From Methanococcus voltae PS (GTDB lineage: Archaea > AGJL01 > Methanococci > Methanococcales > Methanococcaceae): 64,000 nucleotides of DNA. Of the stretch, positions 56,701-64,000 are shown piece after piece; within the stretch, counting starts at the first letter, position 1, and every line of letters starts with the position of its first letter. The translations under genes were made by a program, and so were the position numbers. The notes below the pieces were generated by a model that saw only the letters and a list, made by a program, of their open reading frames with translations, searched no databases and had not been told where the DNA came from. The stretch lies in the NCBI RefSeq assembly GCF_024807035.1, contig NZ_JANUCQ010000005.1:27504-91503 (forward strand), given 5' to 3'.

Positions 56701-59700
56701 ATATTTGTATTTACCACTTACTGATTTAGTTAATGGGTTACTTTCATAGAAATCAGATGTTCCCACCTGGTTTAATGTAATAGGTGTTTCTGAATCGTTA
56801 AGTTTTGCTACAACTGTGCTTACATTAGCATCCGTAACTGTAGCATTTATTTTAAACGTATCTTTTACAAAGCCATCATTTGTAGGTTTAGGATTTATAA
56901 TTTGAGGTGCGGTTGCATCTACTACAAAGTTTACAGGTGCAGAAGTGTTTTCATTACCTAAAGCATCTATTGCAGTTATTGTAAATGCGTGAGCTCCTTC
57001 GTTTAATGAAACGCTGTCGTTTACATACATTTTAAGGCTTGTGTTGTATGTTAAATTCACAGGTTTAGTGGTTGCTCCAGAAGTTACAATTGCTTGAACG
57101 CTAGCTATATCACTAATATCTGTAACGTTTGCTATAAATATAACCCCTTCAGGTGTTACCATACCTTCTAATGGATTTTTAATTTCCACAGTAGGTGCTG
57201 TTGCATCTACTGTAATTATAGCACTGAATGTTGCGTTATTTCCTACTTTATCCATTGCTACAATAGTACAGTTGTATTTACCACTTGCTTTAGTTAATGA
57301 GTCATTTTCATATAAATCAGATGTACCAACTTGTGATAATGTAATAGGTGTTTCTGAATCATTCATATATGCCACTACTGAATCAAGGTTGGTATCAGTT
57401 ACTGTTGCGTTTATTTTAAAAGTTCCAGATAATATTGAATCAGTTGTAGGTTTAGCATTTGTAATTTGAGGTGCTATTGCATCTACTACAAAGTTTACCT
57501 GTGCAGAAGTGTTTTCATTACCTAAAACATCTATTGCAGTTATTGTAAATGCGTGAGCTCCATCGTTAAATGAAACGCTATCGTTTTCATATAATTCAGT
57601 TGTTGCATTGTATGTTAAATTTACAGTTTTACTGGTTGCTCCAGTTACGATTGCTTGAACGCTAGCTATATTGCTTACGTCTGTAATGTTTGCTGTAAAT
57701 ATAACCCCTTCAGGTGTTATCATACCTTCTAATGGGTTTGTAACGTTTATTTTAGGTGCTGTTGCATCTACTACAAAGTTTATAGGTGCAGAAACGTTTT
57801 CATTACCTAAAGCATCTATTGCAGTTATTGTAAATGCGTGAGCTCCATCGTTAAATGAAACGCTATCGTTTTCATATAATTCAGTTGTTGCATTGTATGT
57901 TAAATTTACAGTTTTACTGGTTGCTCCAGTTACGATTGCTTGAACGCTAGCTATATTGCTTACGTCTGTAATGTTTGCTGTAAATATAACCCCTTCAGGT
58001 GTTATCATACCTTCTAATGGGTTTGTAACGTTTATTTTAGGTGCTGTTGCATCTACAGTAATATTGTAGAATGATGTCATATCAGCGTTACCTGATGTAT
58101 CGTTTGCAGCTAATATGAATGAATATTTTCCACTGGTTAAAGTATTAACCCTAACTTCGTATTTTCCTGATGTAGTATTGTATGCTAAATTTATTGGTGC
58201 TTGAGCAACTCCTCCTTCTGGAGTTATTATTGCTACAACTTTATCAATAGTATTACTTTCGGTTACTGTTGCAGATAATACAAAGTCACTAGGTACTATT
58301 GACTTATTTATTGGGTTTACTTCACTTATTGCAGGTGCTGTAGCATCCACATTAAAGCTAATCGTTTTTGTTGCAGTATTTCCACAGATATCCATAGCAG
58401 TTACATTTAGTGTGTGTACACCGTCAGAAAGACCAATTACTGCTCCTGTGTAAGTTGTTGAATTATTAATTAATGGAACATTTATTGAACCTGGTGTATC
58501 TTTATCAATTATTGCAGAGTACATGGTTACTAATTCGTCCAATTTGAATGTTACATTAAATGAATCACCCATGCTTCCTGAACCCTGTTCAATCGGGTCA
58601 AAGATTGTGATTACAGGTGCACTCATATCTACAGTAAAGTTTACAGGTGCAGAAATATTTTCATTTCCTTTATCATCCTTTGCCTTTATTGTAAATTGGT
58701 AATTACCTTCAGGTAATACTACGTCAGGTGTTTGATAAAGTTTGGACATGTCCGAATATGACATACTTTTAATTATTATATTTCCTGTTTCGTTAATAAT
58801 TTCTACATTAACCTGACCCATATTACTAAGGCTATCAGTAATATTTGCAGTTATTATCACATTTGAAGGTATTTTTGAACCATTTGCTGGCATAATATCT
58901 GATATCTTAGGTGCTGTTGCATCTACAGTAATATTTATTGATTCAGATGCTGCACCTTTGCCGAAAACATCGGTTGCGTTTATTATGAATGAATAATCAT
59001 TACCTGCTAATGTAGTATTATTTGTATAATATCCTAAAGTATCATTATATGTTAAATTTATCAAAGATGGAATTCCGCCTTTAGGAGTAATATATGCTTG
59101 AACTATACCTACACCAGTTGAATCAGTAACTGTTGCACTTATTTCCACGTTACTAGACACTATTGAATTATTTACAGGCATTATATTACTAAATGTAGGT
59201 CCTGTAGCATCTATTGTAATGTTTGATGCATTAAGTAGAGCAGTATTTTTTACAACGTCAGTTGCGTTTATTACAAAATTGTAATTTCCATCTTCTAAAA
59301 GAAGTAATTCAGTTTCATAGTAACCAGTACCATTAAGAGACATATTTACTGTGTTATAGTTATCTTTTACTATATCATGAATAAGTACGCTAACATTACT
59401 TACATTGTAATCTGTAACAAGTGCACTTAATTTAATGTTACTTGGTAATATAGAGTCATTTGCTGGTGATACTTCACTAATTACTGGTGCTGATGTATCT
59501 ACCACAAAGTTAAGTGATTTATTAGCAATGTTACCTGCTTCGTCTTCAACGGATATATTTAATTCATGTAACCCTTCTATAAGTCCATTACTTGGACCAG
59601 TGAATGTTTGCCCAACAGGTGTTAATGTAATTGGCGTACCATCAATTATTGCTTCACTCATGCCAACTATTTCATCAACTGAAAAGCTAACATCAAAAGG

Positions 59701-60681
59701 AGTTAAGCCTATGATTGGTACACTCATTGTTGGAACGTTAGGTGCTGGGCTGTTAATAGTAATTGTTGGGGCTGTCACGTCAGTAAAATAGTTAATTGAC
59801 GTTGTTGTAATCTTATTACCGTGTATATCTGTTGCAGTGATGTTGTAGCTAAGAGCTGCATCTTCTACTACAGGTATTAAGTTTGTTTCATAGAAATCTC
59901 CACTGATATTACTCAAAGTATATTCGGTGAATGTTCCAGTACTTATATTTTTAACAGTCGCTACAACTGATGCAATTCCTGCATTATCCGTAACTGTTGC
60001 GTTTATTTTGTAATCTTCATTTATCAAATAATCTGTATCCGGTAATGAATTTGTAACTACTGGCACTTCCCCGTCAACTGAGAAGTTAACTGGAGCTGTT
60101 ATAAATGTATTATTAGCTAAATCCGTTACGTTTATTGCATACGTGTAAATACCCGCTGCTAGCGTAATAGTTGGACTTACATATTCACTTCCGACGATTG
60201 ATAAATTAACTGGTTCTTGAGGTATTCCTCCATCAGGGATTATGATTGCCTGAACAGTTTGTACATTATCTTCCGTAATTGTTGCAGTTATGTTAAAATC
60301 TTTTGGCATTATCATATCTGCAGCTGGTGCAGTAACCGTAACTGCCGGATAGATAGTATCTACAATAAATGTAAAGTTCGCGGTTTCGTTTGCTGTTGTA
60401 CCATTTATTGTAACGTTAATTTTATGGGGACCTTGACTTAAATCCGTTAAATTTAGCGTATAAGCACTTATGGTGGCGTTATACGTTAAATTTTGAGGAA
60501 TCCCCCCATCTAGTATTAAGGTAGCATTTTGAACCGTAAGGTTCGTAAGTACCTCTATTGTTACGTTAGTATCGTTAATGTATTGACCATCTATAGGATT
60601 TTGAAGGTCGATAGTAGCACTGACCATTCCTAAAATTGATAATAACATTAAAATACCAACTAATTGATATTTTATATTCAA
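53782..60681 (-). CDS. Giant modular cell-surface protein with about 20 Ig-like repeats and S-layer-type C-terminus
   Basis: A 2,299-residue exported protein. A signal peptide (about residues 1-23) is followed by roughly 20 Ig/cadherin-like modules of about 95 residues, each opening with a VDATAPxI-type strand and holding an ATVTD-type strand. Many Asn-X-Ser/Thr sites suggest N-glycosylation. Modules at residues about 878-1067 are nearly identical. After a mixed region (about 1835-2140) and a PRRSSGGGGH linker comes a C-terminal domain (about 2160-2299) with SGSKIVYANLDK, VGGPLANALT and LLAGSDRFGTQAAVEYF, like methanogen S-layer proteins. The start is TTG, behind GAGGTG. Probably an adhesin or S-layer accessory. 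Confidence 0.85.
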   Translation of the reverse strand: MNIKYQLVGILMLLSILGMVSATIDLQNPIDGQYINDTNVTIEVLTNLTVQNATLILDGGIPQNLTYNATISAYTLNLTDLSQGPHKINVTINGTTANETANFTFIVDTIYPAVTVTAPAADMIMPKDFNITATITEDNVQTVQAIIIPDGGIPQEPVNLSIVGSEYVSPTITLAAGIYTYAINVTDLANNTFITAPVNFSVDGEVPVVTNSLPDTDYLINEDYKINATVTDNAGIASVVATVKNISTGTFTEYTLSNISGDFYETNLIPVVEDAALSYNITATDIHGNKITTTSINYFTDVTAPTITINSPAPNVPTMSVPIIGLTPFDVSFSVDEIVGMSEAIIDGTPITLTPVGQTFTGPSNGLIEGLHELNISVEDEAGNIANKSLNFVVDTSAPVISEVSPANDSILPSNIKLSALVTDYNVSNVSVLIHDIVKDNYNTVNMSLNGTGYYETELLLLEDGNYNFVINATDVVKNTALLNASNITIDATGPTFSNIMPVNNSIVSSNVEISATVTDSTGVGIVQAYITPKGGIPSLINLTYNDTLGYYTNNTTLAGNDYSFIINATDVFGKGAASESINITVDATAPKISDIMPANGSKIPSNVIITANITDSLSNMGQVNVEIINETGNIIIKSMSYSDMSKLYQTPDVVLPEGNYQFTIKAKDDKGNENISAPVNFTVDMSAPVITIFDPIEQGSGSMGDSFNVTFKLDELVTMYSAIIDKDTPGSINVPLINNSTTYTGAVIGLSDGVHTLNVTAMDICGNTATKTISFNVDATAPAISEVNPINKSIVPSDFVLSATVTESNTIDKVVAIITPEGGVAQAPINLAYNTTSGKYEVRVNTLTSGKYSFILAANDTSGNADMTSFYNITVDATAPKINVTNPLEGMITPEGVIFTANITDVSNIASVQAIVTGATSKTVNLTYNATTELYENDSVSFNDGAHAFTITAIDALGNENVSAPINFVVDATAPKINVTNPLEGMITPEGVIFTANITDVSNIASVQAIVTGATSKTVNLTYNATTELYENDSVSFNDGAHAFTITAIDVLGNENTSAQVNFVVDAIAPQITNAKPTTDSILSGTFKINATVTDTNLDSVVAYMNDSETPITLSQVGTSDLYENDSLTKASGKYNCTIVAMDKVGNNATFSAIITVDATAPTVEIKNPLEGMVTPEGVIFIANVTDISDIASVQAIVTSGATTKPVNLTYNTSLKMYVNDSVSLNEGAHAFTITAIDALGNENTSAPVNFVVDATAPQIINPKPTNDGFVKDTFKINATVTDANVSTVVAKLNDSETPITLNQVGTSDFYESNPLTKSVSGKYKYTIIAIDSVGNNATSTATFTVDATAPVVVSTTPNAGVVIPNNFKIGATVTETNVDTAIATLTKTIDSSTTGISLRFNTTSSKYESDIIDVFPTGDYTYTVTVTDKAGNSATSNSVSFKLDVDNPAITNAKPGTNSIVPSKFKINATVTDTNLDSVIAKLNDSETEIILSQVGTSDLYENDSLNKTTGKYKYIIIATDLAGNTANTTATFTVDATAPEIVSTKPSAGATVGSTTNIQVKVNENSTVNISLINSTNSLNPITLDLNEDPNNVNLHTGSVSNLKTGEYTLKITAIDIYGNKFNNDGIVFNVNATLPVVEITKPTTGSLFNDSTAPILINVTGEEGATINATVYSNVTGSPLNAIEPIDLVKDGETTDFTGYTSSVELPEGNYTVIARAKSMYNNTATSSAVHFKIDLTNPSVTDIKPIEGKVVNDGFTINATVKDANGIKNVITTIVAENSSETILALNPVGETNTYESIPIDTLEDGTYTYTITAYDNAGNSNTSDSSSFSVDTTAPTISDVRPVKGYVYIDNAAIIIKATVTDDNIDIVNATLATADKTQENTISMNSIGNNIYETNKMDGLQNGTYLFTINAKDTLGNKKISEEYNFSVKLLTNDTVKKALENISISSDVWDEINISNITTEEHDGYNITSLEFSNESLQIPVMENVSTNISLELKTKLQQANEKAKELNVKLMTSTEAQNSLNKIKESLEQGALLKNGFNVTNVTSEMTTTSNVVSANLKFIAKDTAKKGYVIFRIPLGDFSLSSITVNNGTETTITTTKSKMGWYRVISNDNGKILELTLLKDPEVDIELQKVLPTTSSPRRSSGGGGHYTSDSITTSSMISGSKIVYANLDKNYAKSLKSSVTAYSKDIKIDGDTIIVGGPLANALTKAYMNQFPVSITNSNPGENKGVIQMMTIKSEGTGLVTEYNVVLLAGSDRFGTQAAVEYFKSLSEVPEEPILVQWVDGKAKKIN
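57480..58049. repeat. 285-bp tandem duplication inside the giant surface-protein gene
   Basis: Two successive units of 285 bp (57480-57764 and 57765-58049; 95 codons) are nearly identical in DNA as well as protein. Only a few differences occur near the junctions. A third, more diverged unit lies on the left at about 56920-57190. Recent unequal recombination or slippage is likely. Confidence 0.88.
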
Positions 60682-61118
60682 TATTACACCTCTATTAATT
60701 GAAAACTCGTCATACGTAGAGTAATTTTATAACTATATTTATACATTATAGTTTATTGATTTTGTCGCATATTACTCAATAATATTATTATGACAAACAC
60801 ACCTCTCAGTGTAATAAAAGTTATAAACTACATAAAATAAATATTTTTCTATTTATTTAGTATAATTAGGTCATAATTAAATAGTTTAGGTTCCCAAACT
60901 ATTTATTTTCAAATTATAATGGGTTTTTGCTAGTTTTAAATAAAATGTAATTAAAGATAATTACTTGTAAAAAAAAGTTAATTTTCAAACATATTAGTTA
61001 TATGTAAATCTTATTAAATTATTAGATATCTAATACTTAAGATATATTTAAAGTTAAATAAAAAATTATTTATTTAATTAATTAAATAAATAATTTTATA
61101 ATAATTATGGAGGATAAT
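60682..61118. promoter_or_regulatory. Divergent promoter region between the two surface-protein genes
   Basis: About 440 bp, AT-rich. Ribosome sites are GAGGTG (minus) and GGAGGAT (plus, 61109-61115). A TTAGATATCTAA palindrome lies near 61020-61032, and T/A runs follow. No further element is identified. Confidence 0.45.
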
Positions 61119-64000
61119 ATGTATAAAAACTACAAAATAACATTTTTTATGTTACTACTGGTAACAATGTTGGCTGTTAATGCAACATATGCAGATACTG
61201 CAATAAATGGACAGTATACAATAAATACACCGGGTAAATATTATTTAACAGATAATATAACGGTTTCCAGTGGTAATGTTATAAATATTCAATGTAACGA
61301 TGTAATACTCGATGGAAAGGGATTTACTATAAACGATAGTAGTACCACTACTGTGAATTACGGAATAGATATATCCAATGCAAATAATGTAACAATAAAA
61401 AACTTTAATATATCTAATGTAGGCAGAGGTATTGGAATCGGCAATTCTAATAATGTTACAATTATTAATAATACCATAATTAACAATTCGAATGGTATTC
61501 GTATATCAAATTCAAATAATAACTCCATTATTAATAATAATGTAAGTTCAAATAGTGTAAATGGTATTTATTTAATCACCGGGTCGAACAATAACTCCAT
61601 TATTAATAATAATATAAGTTCGAACAAAGAGTATGGTATACACTCAAGTGACGATTCTAATGGCTTAATTATTACTAATAATACCATAAGTTTAAATAAA
61701 TATGGTATTGACCTACAAACGCTAGATAATACAACTATTACTAGTAATACCATAGTTTCAAATATTGATAGTGGTATTGATTTATACCATGTATATAATA
61801 CTAAAATTATGGATAATAATATAAGTTTAAATAAGAACTATGGTATTCTACTAGCGGAAATAACAAATATATCTATTATAAATAATACGATAAATTCAAA
61901 TACTGAATCAGGTATCCATATGTATCTGGTAGCTGGCATCATCAATATTATAAATAATACTGCAAATTCAAACAAATATGGTATTAACCTAAAAAATGTA
62001 GATAATGCAATTTTTATCAATAATACTGTAAATTCAAACGATTATTATGGTATTTATTTATTATATTCAAATAATAACTCCATTATTAATAATAATGCAA
62101 GTTTAAATACTCAGTGTGGTATTCGTATAGATAATTGTGATAATAACTCTATTACAAACAATACTGCAAATTCAAACGATTATCATGGTATTTATGCACG
62201 AATTTCTAATAATAATACGATTATAAATAATACTGCAAATTCAAATATTCAGTATGGTATTTACATCTATAAAACACGAGTTAACACAGTTTTAGATAAT
62301 AACGCAAATTCAAATATTCAGTATGGTATTTTAGTGGAATATGTTGACAATAGCACAATTATAAATAATACGATAATTAACAATTCAAATGGTATTCGTA
62401 TATTAAATTCAAATAATAACTCCATTATAAATAATACTGCAAATTCAAACGATTATTATGGTATTTATGCACGAATTTCTAATAATAACTCCATTATAAA
62501 TAATACTGCAAATTCAAACGATTATAATGGTATTTATTTATCTAATGCTAATAATAATACTATTATAGGCAATATATTTAATAACACAGCTAATATAGGA
62601 CTTTCAAGTTGTGGACTAAACTATTGGAATACGACAAAAGAAAAAGGTGGGGGAAACACCTGGGTAACTCCAACAGGAACAGGTTTTTCTGAAACACATC
62701 CCGATACTAACAACGATGGTTTCTGTGATGAAATATACGATATTTCAAAAGGTAACATAGACTACTTAGCAAAATATATTGATACAACAGGTCCAATAAT
62801 AACAGTACATTCACCAGCTAATAAATCAATATTTACTAAAAATAGTTTTAAGGTAAATATAACTGCTGTAGATTCAAGCGGTGTTGATAAAATAGTTTCT
62901 GAATTTTACGGTTATAATCGTACTATGGCAGAGTATCCTACTTACTATTATCTCGGATTTAACGAAATGCTTGACGGAAATTACTCTTTCACATTCTATG
63001 CGTTTGATAATCTAGGTCATAGAAGTGTTAAAAAACTATGGGTCGTTGTATATACAAAGGCGCCTGAAATAACAATAAACAATCCAATAAATAATAAAGT
63101 ATACAATACAAGTGATATATTTATAAATGCAACTGCGACAGATGCAATAGGGATAAAAGAAGTAATGGCAAACATAAATGGAACCAATATTACAATGAAT
63201 ATCAATAATAGCTATTATACCTTAAGCAAAAACTTATCAGACGATAAATATAGTTTAAAAGTTTATGCCGAAGATAATGCAGGAAATAAAAGCGTAACAG
63301 ATGAAATAACCTTTAGCGTTGATACAACAGCTCCAAAAGTTACTTTAAATTCTCCAATAGGATTACAAAATAAAGCAAATATTACAATAAACGCTACAGT
63401 AACTGATTCTACAGGAATTAAATCAGTAATGGCGGAGTTAAATGGGGAAAATAATACTTTAACACTAACTGATGGTTACTATATTGTAAATAAAACATTA
63501 ATGGATAATAATTACGCTTTAAAAATATATGCTATTGATAACGTGGATAATAAAGCAGTAACTCCAGTATCAGTCTTTAAAGTTGATACAACAGCTCCAT
63601 ACATTACAATAAACTCACCAAACGGAACTTTAAAAACAGATAAATTCTTAATAAACGTTAGTTCCTATGAAGGTTTAGTTACATCTGGAATAAAAGAAGT
63701 AATAGCAAACATAAACAATGAAAATATTACATTAACTAAAACAGGAGATTATTACTTAGCAGAAAAAACATTAAACGATGGAACTTACTTATTAAACGTT
63801 ACATCAATTGATAATGCTAACAACAGTAATTCAACTAGTACAACATTTACAATAGATACTTACGTACCTTCAAGTAACAATAACAATAGACGTAGAACAA
63901 TAGACGCTTCAGATAGTATCGAATCTAAATCGTTAAGAAGAACAGTTTCAGATTCCAAGATTGTATATGGAAGTAACTTCGATAAACAGTTAGCAAACAG
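61119..64000 (+). CDS. Beta-helix (NosD-like) surface protein with Ig-like modules, partial at window edge
   Basis: The ORF is open to the window end (about 960 codons seen). ATG at 61119 follows GGAGGAT. A signal peptide (to about residue 27) is followed by a parallel beta-helix (about 60-500) built of repeats such as NNTANSNDYYGIY, then a NosD-type end (GLNYWNTTKEKGGG and DTNNDGFCDEIYDI). Four Ig-like modules with DTTAPxIT(I/L)NSP starts follow (about residues 553-905). The last visible part (RRTVSDSKIVYGSNFDKQ) matches the start of the C-terminal domain of the divergent giant protein. Probably anchored at the cell surface in the same way. Confidence 0.85.
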   Translation, partial: MYKNYKITFFMLLLVTMLAVNATYADTAINGQYTINTPGKYYLTDNITVSSGNVINIQCNDVILDGKGFTINDSSTTTVNYGIDISNANNVTIKNFNISNVGRGIGIGNSNNVTIINNTIINNSNGIRISNSNNNSIINNNVSSNSVNGIYLITGSNNNSIINNNISSNKEYGIHSSDDSNGLIITNNTISLNKYGIDLQTLDNTTITSNTIVSNIDSGIDLYHVYNTKIMDNNISLNKNYGILLAEITNISIINNTINSNTESGIHMYLVAGIINIINNTANSNKYGINLKNVDNAIFINNTVNSNDYYGIYLLYSNNNSIINNNASLNTQCGIRIDNCDNNSITNNTANSNDYHGIYARISNNNTIINNTANSNIQYGIYIYKTRVNTVLDNNANSNIQYGILVEYVDNSTIINNTIINNSNGIRILNSNNNSIINNTANSNDYYGIYARISNNNSIINNTANSNDYNGIYLSNANNNTIIGNIFNNTANIGLSSCGLNYWNTTKEKGGGNTWVTPTGTGFSETHPDTNNDGFCDEIYDISKGNIDYLAKYIDTTGPIITVHSPANKSIFTKNSFKVNITAVDSSGVDKIVSEFYGYNRTMAEYPTYYYLGFNEMLDGNYSFTFYAFDNLGHRSVKKLWVVVYTKAPEITINNPINNKVYNTSDIFINATATDAIGIKEVMANINGTNITMNINNSYYTLSKNLSDDKYSLKVYAEDNAGNKSVTDEITFSVDTTAPKVTLNSPIGLQNKANITINATVTDSTGIKSVMAELNGENNTLTLTDGYYIVNKTLMDNNYALKIYAIDNVDNKAVTPVSVFKVDTTAPYITINSPNGTLKTDKFLINVSSYEGLVTSGIKEVIANINNENITLTKTGDYYLAEKTLNDGTYLLNVTSIDNANNSNSTSTTFTIDTYVPSSNNNNRRRTIDASDSIESKSLRRTVSDSKIVYGSNFDKQLAN

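Overview
The window is AT-rich archaeal DNA from a hydrogenotrophic methanogen, most likely Methanococcus voltae or a very close relative. The strongest evidence is the divergent frcADGB / vhcDGAB pair of selenium-free [NiFe] hydrogenase operons, separated by 453 bp and followed by a cysteine-type hdrA. That layout is the one known from M. voltae. Other supporting signs are archaeal BRE/TATA-like promoters, GGTGAT-type ribosome binding sites, several TTG and GTG starts that those sites define, archaeal S-layer-type surface proteins and an aCPSF1/FttA termination factor. I see no rRNA, tRNA, CRISPR array, insertion sequence or prophage.

Layout. 0-5.7 kb: four tandem paralogous lipoproteins of the iron/cobalamin-binding family, two of which share almost identical promoter regions. 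6-15 kb: an amino-acid/cation symporter, cbiE, cysS, an operon of HTH-cupin regulator, hotdog thioesterase and AMP-forming acyl-CoA ligase, and a ZIP metal transporter. 15-26 kb: a ferredoxin, a DUF531-like protein, a TrmB-like regulator, iorAB, pyrI, a flavin-binding protein, a PD-(D/E)XK nuclease-like protein and several unknowns. 26-34.6 kb: fttA, a 1-kb gene-free stretch, hsp20, a phosphohexomutase, a BASS transporter and two uncharacterised proteins. 34.7-44.7 kb: frcBGDA on the minus strand, the shared regulatory region, then vhcDGAB and hdrA on the plus strand. 44.8-52.7 kb: a DenV-like pyrimidine-dimer glycosylase, then the complete trpCDEGFBA cluster, preceded by an unannotated 43-codon leader ORF ending Phe-Gln-Trp-Trp-His and followed by a 46-codon small gene. 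52.7-64 kb: a stomatin-like SPFH protein and two divergent surface proteins. One has 2,299 residues and about 20 Ig-like modules. The other is a NosD-type beta-helix protein that runs off the window. Both carry the same kind of C-terminal domain.

How it works together. Frc (F420-reducing) and Vhc (feeding heterodisulfide reductase through VhcD and HdrA) form the hydrogenase set used when selenium is scarce; every active-site position that is selenocysteine in the alternative set is cysteine here. IorAB and the trp cluster both handle aromatic amino-acid metabolism. The most interesting new element is the short SD-led ORF with adjacent Trp codons just upstream of trpC. It looks like a leader peptide of the bacterial attenuation type, which would be unusual in an archaeon. 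Other non-coding structure includes phased T-tracts, a 33-nt repeat shared by two gene 3' ends, a 15-nt dyad shared by vhcD and the ZIP gene, and 12-13 bp tandem repeats at gene ends.
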